Assembly (NCBI GenBank): GCA_022496805.1
Contig: CM040086.1
Coordinates: forward strand, 1,800,501-1,864,500
Direction: 5' to 3'
Source of the DNA: Pohlia nutans
Taxonomy: Eukaryota > Streptophyta > Bryopsida > Bryales > Mniaceae
DNA length: 64,000 nucleotides
Made by a program: the position numbers and the translations under genes. The notes under the pieces were generated by a model that worked only from the letters and a program-made list of their open reading frames with translations, ran no database searches and was not told where the DNA came from. Below, piece after piece: positions 24,084-35,277 of the stretch (its first letter is position 1; each line of letters starts with the position of its first letter).

Positions 24084-25837
24084 ATGGCCGGCTCGCTCAT
24101 CCTCGTGCCGTTCTACATGTGTGTGCTAGGTTTGCTGTTGTGTGGATCAGTGGCGGACTCCAGAGCTGTGTTTTTCCGGGGTATGTTTGCTACACAAGCT
24201 CTCCCTTTTGATGCGGTTTCCTTATGTTGAAGCAGTGCAGGATAGAGCCTTGTATTGATGGATTCGGGTTGTTTCTTTTGGATGCCGTAGCGAGGGGATT
24301 TTAACTTTTACAGAGTAGGTTTTCGAGGGGATATCCAAGTACAACGCGTTTTGGTTGAGAGGATCTTCTTCGTTCACTTTGGAGAGTGATAGTTCGCAGT
24401 TAGTGTCGACTTTGGAGCTGAGATTTGGATGCGTTTCATTAGGGTCTCCATGCTATCACTCTTGACTGATCTCTCGTTTTAGGTTCCGAATCTGCAGTAG
24501 CTTACGTATGTATAGCCTTGTCACGAAGATGAAGGGGTTGATGTGTTATCGTATAGGTGCCTGCGTAGCGAAGTGTATTTACTCCACCCTTTGAATCTCA
24601 CGGTAGTGGAAATCGGTCAGAATCGCATAGATTATGCCTCTTTGCTAATGGTTAGCAGGAATGTCTTGAAATCATTTCTTGCCAACGTAAATGTGATCTT
24701 CGGAACAAGCAGGTCGGTGAATGAAATCCTGTTAGTTGGTGTACCAGCTTGGTCCACTCATTCGTGACTATAGATTTGATGACGAATAACTTCTGCAAGG
24801 TTAAATGTATCAGATTAGGTTCCTCGAATGGTTTTGGAATCGCTTGTTCTGATTTGCCTCTTTCTACTTCTCCATAAACGAGTGATTTTTCTTTGATCGT
24901 CGTGAGTGCTGTCCACTAGGACATTATGAGTGAAAATGTACATGGATTTGCGTGCAAGGGATGACGTGGCTTAATCACGGTGGAAGAATATATGTATTAT
25001 TGCAACCTAACCCTCTCCTTGATGCATGTTCAGCACGATACGAGACTTCAGTAGCTGACGAGACCGATATTGACGACGGACCCCAGACGTTTACAATGCA
25101 AGACCACTTGAATTTTTTGGTGAGTGTCTCTACTCTAAGAGCTTTTAAGCTGACCATTCTGGTTTACATCCTTCAGTGGGTCTCATATGTGTTTCCTGAT
25201 GGTTATTAATGTGTGCGCTATGTCAGTAGAATCTCTTGTCTATTATAAATCGCATCGTCTTCCTTGGTCTTTTCTGAAACAGTATGACTTCAAACCTTAC
25301 CTTAAATCTCTTGCTTTTTCTTTGACACCCTTTTCCACAACTTATGATAGAGGCAGGACGATCCTTGTATTTACTAACCTCTGCTCACCACCATGTTTTA
25401 GCGTTCTCCAAATTTGAAACTGAGGTTAGACATGGCCCTGTCATCTAGTATGCTAACATCAAAATATTCTCGAATGATGTACACTCAGAACACCGCTTTG
25501 GTAAATAGCAAATACTCTTTGCAGATTCTGGAATGTGATATTGGAGAGTGTGATAATAACGAGTGTAGTGCACTTTCTGAGGTCCGCTGAAAGTTTCTCT
25601 TCGGCTTCTTAATAGCAGAGTTGGCTGGGTGTTTGTAATCTTCAATTTTTGAGACGTGTAATAACGGTGGGCTTCTGAACATTGCAGAGAGAAAGAGAGT
25701 TGGCGAGACGTGAAAGAGCAACACTATCAGGCACACTGGAAGCAACCTCACGTGTAGAGGACCCGGAAAGCCCTATTTTTGTAGAAGATTATTGCCTCAC
25801 TGAAGCCAACAAGAAGGATATCCCCAAAAGCTCTTAG
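24084..25837 (+). CDS. Possible small protein of unknown function, 3 exons, about 93 residues
   Basis: I do not recognise this protein. Model: exon 1 24084-24129 (hydrophobic start MAGSLILVPFYMCVL), exon 2 25034-25119 (RYETSVADETDIDDGP, then QDHLNFL), exon 3 25688-25837 (RERELARRERATLSGTLEA, ending KKDIPKSS). Exons 2 and 3 join in frame across GT-AG sites (GTGAGT donor; TTGCAG acceptor) and give a charged, probably helical segment followed by an acidic tail. Exon 1 rests on phase only; its donor GTTTGC is weak, and the 0.9-kb intron could hide other exons. A TATA box lies at 23843. Together it would be a short membrane-anchored or secreted protein. A non-coding transcript or a larger gene remains possible. 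Confidence 0.35.
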
Positions 25838-26193
25838 TCCTCATCAGACTCAAGTGTACCATAATTGTTCAGTCTAGTTCGTAGTACTCACATTTTTGCC
25901 CGTCATAGGAACTGGCAACATGAACTGCCCGCTTGTACAGATCCCTGAACGCAGCAACTCCTAACGGTTGTGCTTTTCCTAACGGCAAATGTAACAAAAT
26001 GGTTCCATAGATCAATCAAGCCCACTGCTTTTCTTTATTCTTGCCCACTCTGCTTTTGTCATTTCTCTTCTCTCTGCAAGATTTGTATAACATGTTGTCC
26101 ATCAAGATTTGCATTCAAGTTTCACCTTCACTATATGCCTTTGCTTAGTTGACCAGCAAGAGTTTCTTATTACCATCGTCCCCACTAAGTTCA
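25838..26193. other. Spacer, no feature seen
   Basis: It follows the small gene and would contain its 3' UTR. No repeat ends or coding pattern noted. Confidence 0.4.
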
Positions 26194-26197
26194 TTAA

Positions 26198-26739
26198 CCC
26201 TTAAGCGTCCATTTTTTTTGGGACGATGTACAGATTTCATGCGCTATTTGCAGTGTGAAATTTTTACTATAACTTTCATGGGAAGGTAGCTTCATGCATG
26301 TGAGAACCGATTAGAAAGGGGACGATTTGTAAAAAATTTATGCCTCATTTCATGTAGCAGTGATTCACCAAAAATTTCTAAGATCTTAGTTCAAAAGTGT
26401 TCAAGAGTGCTCTTGAAAAAGTGAAGGCATAAAGTTAAGCAACCAAAAAATCTCCAAAAATCACTACACTTAGAGTATCACATCACAACAAATTTCATCC
26501 ATAGGTTGTCAATATATTATTTGTAATTGCATTACATAAGAATTTTGAATTTTAAATTTCAAAATTTATACAAAAATATTGGTGATTGCAATCATAGATT
26601 TAACCGTATGGATAGAATCTAAAATTCATAATGTTCAACTTTTATTCATACATCAAGTTCAAAATGTTCTTCTTAATTGCATTTTATGATGCATCTTTGC
26701 AAAACTACCCAATTTGGAGAGGGTTGTAGTATTTTGGGG
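26198..26739. mobile_element. TTAA-flanked MITE, 542 bp
   Basis: Left end CCCTTAAGCGTCC with TTAA at 26194-26197; right end GTATTTTGGGG with TTAA at 26740-26743. The right third matches the relic at 3900-4099. The two ends have diverged. Confidence 0.65.
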
Positions 26740-26756
26740 TTAAAAAGTGTACTTGT

Positions 26757-26868
26757 TCAAATCCTCCATCATGGGTAATTACAATAACATGTTCAATAAT
26801 TGAACATCATTATCAAATCCTCCATCATGGGTAATTACAATAACATGTTCAATAATTGAACATCATTA
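26757..26868. repeat. Tandem duplication, 56-bp unit x 2
   Basis: Two virtually identical units, each containing ATCCTCCATCATGGGTAATT and the palindromic AATGTTCAATTATTGAACAT-like core. A partial third unit with two changes follows. No coding capacity. Confidence 0.92.
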
Positions 26869-27470
26869 TCAAAACCTCCATCAAAACCTCTAGTGCCAAT
26901 ACAACACTACGTCAACATTTTGACATGCAGGCCGATGTGTTAAATTTCGACTTGTTTTGACACTACAAGTAGAAGGCGTGGTTTTTCACTTGGTAGGTGA
27001 CTCAAACGGCGCCACTTCGCACTCACTGCAAATTTGATCGAGTGCGATTTGTCACGTAGGACAAGTGTGTACAATGAACTTTGATACTATTCTAAGTGTA
27101 AAGCGACATACTATTCTAATTGAAAAGCGACACTTTTCCTAGTAGTGTGGCAAAAGAGCGTGATGTAGTGAAGTCCCTAATGGAGCAGTGAAGAAATGGT
27201 ATCATGAGCCGACGATGATCTCTCGTATCTCTTCAAGTGAGTTCTCCTTGTCACCTTCACTGTGGAGGAGGGGCTGGCACATGTGGTGCAGTGTGCCGGC
27301 CTATTATTTAGATTTACAGAAATCTTTCTTGGACTACATTCAACCCTTTCTAATGAACCACTCTGTAAATGCACATTTCCTTGGGATCTGTCATGTTATG
27401 TGCATATCAGATTGGATATCTTCCACATATCAAGACGTGAACATACGCGAGAGTGTATTTTGGTTCACTC
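26869..27470. other. Spacer between repeats
   Basis: No gene is supported. Near 27060-27140 a short motif is repeated (ACTATTCTAAGTGTAAAGCGACA, then ACTATTCTAATTGAAAAGCGACA in shortened form). Nothing else stands out. Confidence 0.4.
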
Positions 27471-27472
27471 TA

Positions 27473-27729
27473 AAGTTGGGTACAACATGCTTACAGATTT
27501 TTTTTTTAAGTGTTGAAAGTAGGTAGATCCTGTATCAAGCGGCCGCATTGATTCTGAAGATTGCAAATATGGTAAGAAAAAATTCCTACCACTAGAGGAA
27601 TAAGAGTAGGAATGTCCCTTTCAATTTGTAGGTCCATGGGTGCCATATCAAGCACATTACAATTTAAGGAAGGAGTCATGTTCTTATGAGGGAGGAGTCG
27701 AAAATTTGTAAGCAACTTGTACCTGACTG
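27473..27729. mobile_element. TA-flanked foldback MITE, 257 bp, left member of an inverted pair
   Basis: Ends AGTTGGGTACAA and TTGTACCTGACTG, with TA at 27471-27472 and 27730-27731. Its reverse complement matches 27918-28169 along the whole length (for example GGTGCCATATCAAGCACATT). Confidence 0.8.
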
Positions 27730-27917
27730 TACATTTTGGGCTTGATTCATTTGGAAATCGGGACTCGTGACAAGGACAAATGGACCTGTGTATTCCAAGT
27801 GTAATATTCTCAAGCATGGTCTTTATCCTTGGCTCCTTGGTGCGAGACACTAGTGTCTTGGCATAATCATAATGGTTTAAATCTAGAGAGGCCACCCTCC
27901 ATTGCATGCATGGTGTA

Positions 27918-28169
27918 CAGTCGGGTACAAGTTTACAAATTTTTGACTCCTCCCTCATAAAAACATGACTCCTTTCCTAAACTGAAATGTGCTTGATATG
28001 GCACCCATGGACTTACAAATTGAAAAGGACATTTTTAGTCTAATCCCCTACTGGTAGGAATTTTTTCTTACGATATTTGCAAAATTCAGAATCATTGCGA
28101 CCACTTGATATAAGATCTACCTACATTCAATGCTTACAAAATTTTTTGTAAACATGTTGTACCCGACTA
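27918..28169. mobile_element. TA-flanked foldback MITE, 252 bp, right member of an inverted pair
   Basis: Ends CAGTCGGGTACAAG and CATGTTGTACCCGACT, with TA at 27916-27917 and 28170-28171. It is the inverted partner of 27473-27729 across a 186-bp spacer. Confidence 0.8.
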
Positions 28170-28239
28170 TACTTCTACATGGCAAGAAAAGAACCTTGCT
28201 CTTTAGGCATCTTTAGTTCAACCCTCTTAAAAGGCCAGC

Positions 28240-28766
28240 GTGAATAAGAGGATGATAAGAGAATAAGCGACAAAAATTTCATATTGAAATAACAGATTCT
28301 CAGCCCTAGGGAGGCTGTCAAAGTTGGTAGTTGTGAAATGATTCTCCCCTTTGTTTCTCACAACTACACCTATTGGTAGATTTGGAATATCATTTTTTTT
28401 GTGGGTTTTTTGGACTTGGAATTTTTTCACATGTGTAAAAAACATAAAGATATTCCTACTCCAAAACTTCCGTGTGAAAAAAAAAATTCTTCAATCCTTG
28501 GGAGGGTGTCAAAGTTGGCAGCTGTGAAACATTTCTTACAGCTACCCCTTGTTAGTAAATCTTGAATATCTTTTTTTGTATCAATCTTCTAGCTTTGAAA
28601 TTTGGTACACATGTTGTCAACATAACAATGATTTTGTGTCTAAAATTTCATGTATAAATAACAATTTTCCAGCACTCGGGAGGGTGTCAAAGTTGACAGC
28701 AGTGTGGGCACTAGCCCTGGAATTGCACAAGGTGCCAATTTGGGTGTCACCCCACTGTACAAAATC
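28240..28766. mobile_element. Decayed element made of direct modules related to the 978-bp foldback
   Basis: Three modules of about 190 bp each carry GGGAGG(G/C)TGTCAAAGTTG, then a GGTAGATTTTGAATA-like word, then TTGAAATTTGG. The segment ends CACCCCACTGTAC, matching the terminal CAGTGGGG of the 978-bp elements. Modules here are in direct order. The left terminus was not found. Confidence 0.7.
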
Positions 28767-28866
28767 ACCTCTTTAAGCTTAATTACCTACTTGTAGAAGG
28801 AAAGTTTTAACATCTATCAAGTTCTGAAGCTTAGAGGGGAAAGTGACATTCACAGGGGAACCATAT

Positions 28867-29345
28867 GAGACCTCTGTATCATGTAGAAAAACCAGCTCAA
28901 TGTGACAGCTGTGGTGTCGCGCCCCGCGACGATGAAATTCAGGATCATGTCCCTGAAGGTCTTGTCAGATTTCAATCCCTCCCCATTGTCGTCCCACTTG
29001 CCCTGTAGCTCGATAAAGCGCGATAGCAAGTCCCATTGATTGATGCTCCACACGAGGTATTACTCTCTTATAACCCACTAGCAAGCAAACGTCTCAATGC
29101 TCTGCTCACTAGTAGCAGATCTGTCGTTTTTCATTCCCCACTTTGTGGGAACATTGAACATTATGCCTATATTATATCGGAATATTATACCTATATTTTT
29201 GTCTTCTTGTGACCAAAGCTACTCACCAACATTGACACAACCCATGTGTCTGACGCGGTTTCATTTCTTTTTGATTTATAGTAAGTGAAAAGCAACACAT
29301 TTCCTACTATTGGCTCAAGGCAGTGGCAAAAGTCAATTCCAAATC
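28867..29345 (-). pseudogene. Cytochrome P450 fragment (CYP704/CYP86-like)
   Basis: The minus frame at 29045-28870 reads DLLSRFIELQ, then FRDMILNFIVAGRDTTAVTL and SWFFYM. This is the I-helix region of CYP86-clan fatty-acid hydroxylases, with the oxygen-activation motif AGRDTT. A second remnant near 29345-29290 reads RFGIDFCHCLEPI and resembles the upstream segment of the same proteins (usually FGVEIGCLSP). No haem-binding Cys region, start or other exons are seen, and both sides are MITEs. It is best read as a broken gene fragment; the second remnant is less sure. Confidence 0.6.
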
Positions 29346-29541
29346 TGTCCTCTGCAAAATCATCCACGAAATTTTTAGTCATTACCTACACCACCCTCCA
29401 ATTCACTAAACCAAATATACTGACATCAGTCCAATGCATGAAAATAATTCTGCAGATCTACAACAATGAGAACCATAATGTACACTCACTATAGCTAATA
29501 ATACACCATGAAGGGGCATTTCTGCAAAGAAAATTTCTTAA

Positions 29542-29647
29542 TACTCCCTCTGTCCCATAATGACTTGCACGTAGGTTCTCTGAAATCTACCTCAAGAGGT
29601 AGATTTCAGAGAACCTACGTGCAAGTCATTATGGGACAGAGGGAGTA
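29542..29647. mobile_element. Stowaway-like MITE, near-perfect 106-bp palindrome
   Basis: It starts TACTCCCTCTGTCCCATAAT and ends with its exact complement, with a 4-base loop (CAAG). TA borders and CTCCCTC ends are the signature of Stowaway MITEs. The arms appear identical, which implies a young insertion. Confidence 0.93.
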
Positions 29648-31260
29648 ATAGTTATGACTTGGCAGAAGAATATGCAGCTCAGGTGTTTTACTTGCGCCAC
29701 TGCCACTGAGACGCAGGCTCCGATGCTGAAGTCTTAAACGGAGATGACCCTCTTGCATTGGTGTTTGAATTTGCCATAACATTCAATAGCCTTCATTGGT
29801 TTTGCCTTTTGGTCACATGCACTATGAAAAAAATTCATCCAACTATGAACGAGAAACCGAATTCAACCTTTCCAACCCTACACTAGATTTCTCCTGGTTC
29901 TTGACAACTTCACTTAAAAAATTACATTGCCGGACCTACTTGATGCATTCTTTTAAATTGCACATGACGTGAGGCAACTACTAGAACACGTGGGGACAAT
30001 TTATTTTTTTGTCAAGGCAAAACACTGTTCATGCATGAGAGTTGCATTGCTTACCTACAACTATCCGTTGCTTCTAACTTGTGATTTCCTGTCAACTTGA
30101 GTAGCTACTAAAAATTTTGTCCAATTCATGCACAAATTCTCTTGGGATGCAAGGCAGAGCCAGTGAAGGCTACTGAATGTTATGGCAAGTTGGTTTCAAC
30201 TCCCTGTGGCTCAGGTGAATTCGCGACTTGCGGCCCATGATGCATGTGAGGGTAACTACTAAGAGGAGGCCCCTCGTCTGGCCTGGTGGAATAAGGGTCA
30301 TGCTTGGGACAGTTTAGGGTGGCGGAGGCCGGTAAGGTAGGAGGCTCTAAACCCGCCACTTTAAGGGCTGTGAATTTATGAGGACACATGGAGAACTGAG
30401 TATGATTTTTCACTAGAAGACAAATCCAAGCAAAGACCAACATACTTTGAATCATAAAATTTGGATGTTCCCAAAATTAATTATGAATTTCTGAGGTTGA
30501 AATGACATGGGTTCTAAAGTGGTGCTCTTCACCACGGGTACATCCAGAATTTCAAAATGTTCGTCCTTGGTAGATTGCCAGTTTAGAATTGTGGCGGGTT
30601 TAGAGCCCTCTACCTTACATGGGCACAAGTGGAGCGTCGGCACCGCCTTGAGTTATTGACCTCACTACCCATGTCCTTGAAGCGTGGATAAACAAACTAT
30701 CATATCCACATGGCAGGTTTCTCCGAGGTGCACTCTTTATTAAACCTTGGTATCACGTGCGTTCATGACCCCCTTTAAAATATCCCTATGTACAATTTTT
30801 TTACCAGTGCAAAAAAAAGGTTTTCAAATGCGGTTTAGCTTGTAAAGTCCTGCTGTATAAATACATGATTGTGTTCAACATCTTGAGAGGGTTATACATG
30901 TATCTTTTTCTTATCAAATTGTAATATGACTAATGTATGTGTATTTTGTATGTTGATGTTATGATTAATCCCCCTCTTGTGCACTCACGTAATTCCTTAC
31001 ACACATGAAAGAGTGCATCCCCCCAGGCTGCAAGTTTGTGTAAATAACTTAATTATTTTGTTGCCACTTGGTTAATTTCAACTAATGCATATGTGACACG
31101 TGACAAAAAAAAAATTGTGGCAAACTTAAAAGTATATATTTTTTATACAAACATACTAAGTGGGTACATACAACAGGCCCCGAGGGGTGCACTATACTAA
31201 GCACGTACAAATATACATGAGTGCATAGAAGGGGTATTAACTTGAGCATTGTTGTATTAC
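29648..31260. other. Intergenic DNA, no gene supported
   Basis: No gene is found. Two inverted related segments near 30330 and 30595 share GGCGGGTTTAGAG, and may be remains of an element. The rest is unremarkable. Confidence 0.4.
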
Positions 31261-31261
31261 G

Positions 31262-31350
31262 TATACATACAATATATATGTATATACATGTATACATGTA
31301 TATATGTGTATATATATATGTATATATGTATGTATATATGTATATATTCA
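31262..31350. repeat. TATG/TATA-rich simple repeat
   Basis: Imperfect run of TATA, TATG and CATG units. Confidence 0.9.
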
Positions 31351-31445
31351 AAGCTGAAAATATTGACGTATACTTACATTAAACATATATTTAGGACGGA
31401 ATAGATATCTATATGAAGGTTCTTAGACATACAACCCCTTGTATA

Positions 31446-32423
31446 CAGTGGGGTCCAACATGGAATGGCGTTTTTGGTTTCGCAGTGAGAAAAAGTTCAG
31501 TACTTCCAACTTTGAAAGCCTCCCGAGAGCTCAAAAATTGGTATTTTCCCACGAAATTTTTACCAAAGCATTATCTCTAAGTTAATTATATGCATACAAA
31601 ATTTCAAGGCCAGAAGATGCACCGAAAAAAATTTATTCAAAATCTACCAACATTGGTAGCTATGGAAATTTTTTCACTGCTGCCAACTTTGACAACCTCC
31701 CAAAGATTGAATTAATTTTTTTTTGCCATGAAATTCTAGGAAAAAAAAACTCTTTATGTTAATGACAAATGATAAAAATTTCAAGGCCAAAAGATTAATA
31801 CAAAAAACGATATTAACAATCTACCAACATGTGTAGTTGTGGGAAACAATGGGGGAAACTACACACATTGGTAGATTGTAAATATTTTTCTTTGTATAGA
31901 TTTTTTGACCTTGAAATTTGGCATGAATGTTTTTGTCATAAAGAGCATGTTGTACCAAAAATTTCATGGTAAATAGACAATTTCTCAACCGTAGGGAGGG
32001 TGTCAAAGTTGGTAGCAAAGTTTCCCCCATTGTTTCCCACAACTACACATGTTGGTAGATTGTCAATATCTTTTTTTGTATTAATCTTTTGGCATTGAAA
32101 TTTTTATCATATGTTATTAACATAAAGAAGTTTCTTTTCCAAGAATTTCATGGCAAAAAAAAAATAATTCAATCTTTGGGGGGTTGTCAAAGTTGGCAGC
32201 AGTGAATAACTACCAATGTTGGTAGATTTTGAATAACGTTTTTCTGGTGAATCTTTTGGCCTTGAAATTTGGCATACATATAATTAACTTAAAGATAAGT
32301 CTCTGGTAAAACTTTCGTGGTAAAATACCAATTTTTGAGTTCTCGGGAGGCTTTCAAAGTTGGCAGTACTGAAATTTTTCTCACTGCGAAACCAAAAACG
32401 CCATTCCATGTTGGACCCCACTG
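31446..32423. mobile_element. 978-bp TA-flanked foldback element, copy 1
   Basis: It starts CAGTGGGGTCCAACATGG and ends with the complement, TA on both sides (31444-31445, 32424-32425). The interior is itself an imperfect palindrome made of about 190-bp modules with GTCAAAGTTGG(C/T)AGC. It is the almost exact reverse complement of copy 2, including a 73-residue frame read in both. TA duplication and CAGT ends suggest Tc1/mariner or pogo. No transposase. Confidence 0.88.
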
Positions 32424-32658
32424 TACATAAGAAAAACCACCCTATTCGGTGTGCCATGTGATTATTTGTCACTTTGTATTGTGTATTATACAATGTTATG
32501 TAGGAGTGTCTTGATACATTTAAAATTTTGATATGTACACTACTAGTACATAGCAATACATAGAGTGAATCCGCTAAAGGCCTATTGCATGGGGGGTGCA
32601 CCCTACATTATGTTTGAGAACCATGTGCATTCATGGACCCCCTCTTAAAACCCATGTA

Positions 32659-33636
32659 CAGTGGGGTCCAACATGGAATGGCGTTTTTGGTTTCGCAGTG
32701 AGAAAAATTTCAGTACTGCCAACTTTGAAAGCCTCCCGAGAACTCAAAAATTGGTATTTTACCACGAAAGTTTTACCAGAGACTTATCTTTAAGTTAATT
32801 ATATGTATGCCAAATTTCAAGGCCAAAAGATTCACCAGAAAAACGTTATTCAAAATCTACCAACATTGGTAGTTATTCACTGCTGCCAACTTTGACAACC
32901 CCCCAAAGATTGAATTATTTTTTTTTTGCCATGAAATTCTTGGAAAAGAAACTTCTTTATGTTAATAACATATGATAAAAATTTCAATGCCAAAAGATTA
33001 ATACAAAAAAAGATATTGACAATCTACCAACATGTGTAGTTGTGGGAAACAATGGGGGAAACTTTGCTACCAACTTTGACACCCTCCCTACGGTTGAGAA
33101 ATTGTCTATTTACCATGAAATTTTTGGTACAACATGCTCTTTATGACAAAAACATTCATGCCAAATTTCAAGGTCAAAAAATCTATACAAAGAAAAATAT
33201 TTACAATCTACCAATGTGTGTAGTTTCCCCCATTGTTTCCCACAACTACACATGTTGGTAGATTGTTAATATCGTTTTTTGTATTAATCTTTTGGCCTTG
33301 AAATTTTTATCATTTGTCATTAACATAAAGAGTTTTTTTTTCCTAGAATTTCATGGCAAAAAAAAATTAATTCAATCTTTGGTAGGTTGTCAAAGTTGGC
33401 AGCAGTGAAAAAATTTCCATAGCTACCAATGTTGGTAGATTTTGAATAACTTTTTTTCGGTGCATCTTCTGGCCTTGAAATTTTGTATGCATATAATTAA
33501 CTTAGAGATAATGCTTTGGTAAAAATTTCGTGGGAAAATACCAATTTTTGAGCTCTCGGGAGGCTTTCAAAGTTGGAAGTACTGAACTTTTTCTCACTGC
33601 GAAACCAAAAACGCCATTCCATGTTGGACCCCACTG
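32659..33636. mobile_element. 978-bp TA-flanked foldback element, copy 2 (inverted)
   Basis: Same length as copy 1 and opposite orientation, TA at 32657-32658 and 33637-33638. A 235-bp spacer lies between them. I see only one or two differences between the copies in the stretches compared. Confidence 0.88.
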
Positions 33637-34504
33637 TATGTTATTTTGTGGAATCATGTTGGATAAAGCACAAAATCCAAGGCATTTTGAGGCCCACTTT
33701 AGATTAGTGCTCGGTCCAATTTTTGACTCAAACCCAATTGTCAAGTAATTGGGTCAATAATTTTATGGAAGATAGAGATGCGCAAAACTCAATACTAAGG
33801 ATACATTTGAAGTGTCTCGATTCAAGTTGTGAACTTGGGGTCAATAAAAACCATAGCAACCCAATATCCTTGGGCCGACCTCAAAACTTGGCGCCAATTT
33901 TTTGCCACGTAGACCGCCACACAAAATGAGAAGTACAAGTCAGGAGTGTAAAGCCCTTCAACCCGATTTGCCAAATTCTACCGATCCGACCCTAAGAGCA
34001 TCTCCACCAACACTCTGGATAGCTCTCTAGATTTTTTAAAATGAATGTGCATGGGTTGGTCAACAATTTATTTGGGAGACACTGAATACAACAACCTAGT
34101 TCATGGCCCTCAAAATGACTGAAGCTAGCATATGGCTTCTCTTCTTAATTGCACATGATGATGATTGTAAAATCCATGCTTGGTGAGTGGCTTACTTCCT
34201 ATTTTCAGAGTCTAAATTGAGTGATGTTAGTGGGGAGCTACATAGTATTCCCTGAAATTTTTGGATGCAATTCAGAGTTGCTGGTGGAGATGCTCTGCTG
34301 TAAAGGGAGCCTGAGTCACTGACATCAGTAGGTGGGTTTTGACTTGAGTTACCGTATGATGGTTTTGAGTTAAAGTCAGCAACGGTTGCAGCACCTGCAG
34401 AGCTCTAACCCTGCACACACTGACTAATTACTCATTGGCTTCAGATATTTTGTAAGTGTGCAACTCCTTTGCGCAGCATTTTGCTGCGATTTGGAGTTTC
34501 GCCC
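33637..34504. other. Spacer, no feature seen
   Basis: No gene or repeat end could be supported between the foldback pair and the next MITE. Confidence 0.4.
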
Positions 34505-34925
34505 TAAGGTGGTTACCCCATTCCCAACTGAATAAGAAATACAGATAGGAGGCACTGAAGTTATTTAGTGTTATTATTTTTTAGACATATGCAAGAAGAA
34601 TTAGATTCCAACGCAAGTTGAAACATATTTTTTGGGTGAAGAATGAATTAGTTACAAATTTTCAAAGTTGAAGTATGACGCATCCCATTCACGTCATATA
34701 GGTACACCTCTTTCTGTCTAAAGAAGCTTTGTATTGCACACACTAAAGATGCTTGAACCAACAACAACGAACCCATAACCACACTTACACATACTAGAAC
34801 CAACAAGAGAGAACCCATTACCAACTGTAACTCATGCTACAACCAACACCGTTGGAGCAGTGCTTGTGGATAATGCCCCTACCTGTTGGTAAAAGGAGCC
34901 AGTTGGGAATGGGGTAACCACCTTA
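34505..34925. mobile_element. MITE with 26-bp inverted ends
   Basis: TAAGGTGGTTACCCCATTCC at 34505 recurs inverted up to 34925 (GGAATGGGGTAACCACCTTA). If the outer TA is the target duplication, it belongs to the TA group. No coding capacity. Confidence 0.8.
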
Positions 34926-34977
34926 GTTTTTCTGGATTTTTTAAATTCACCTTATCTCTCGCCCTCTCTACCCCAAC

Positions 34978-35269
34978 CAGTGCTCTCAGAACCACTTTAT
35001 GACATTTAGCACAGGGTGCTACCTCCCACATAAATGGTAGATACTTTTGCTACCTTGTGAATGTACTACTCACGATACCTCTATAATATCCGGCAATACC
35101 CTTGATATATTAAGGTGATACCATGGTGATACCCTTGCTACATATTTATAACATGATGAGCATTCTCGCTACATTTCATTTTTTTTTTCATTTTCTTTCT
35201 TTGTATGTTTAGCACCCTCATTTTTTGGGTAGAAATCCAGCTAATATTAGCCAGTTTTGAGATCACTGA
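34978..35269. mobile_element. hAT-like MITE, copy 3
   Basis: Ends CAGTGCTCTCA and TGAGATCACTG with an exact 8-bp duplication ACCCCAAC (34970-34977, 35270-35277). Collinear with copy 2 and again carrying the empty TTAA site. Confidence 0.88.
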
Positions 35270-35277
35270 CCCCAACT

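Noticed and set aside
23861..24230. Frames with runs of nine Cys, Leu or Val
   Set aside because: These come from the TTG microsatellite; the first lies too close to the TATA box, and none shows conserved sequence.
30180..30643. Two minus-strand frames with similar Gly-Leu-Glu-Pro words
   Set aside because: Short, with an inverted repeat beneath them; more likely an old element than a gene.
31821..33261. Identical 73-residue frames in both 978-bp elements
   Set aside because: The identity reflects the inverted copies; the sequence lies in non-coding modules and has no protein features.
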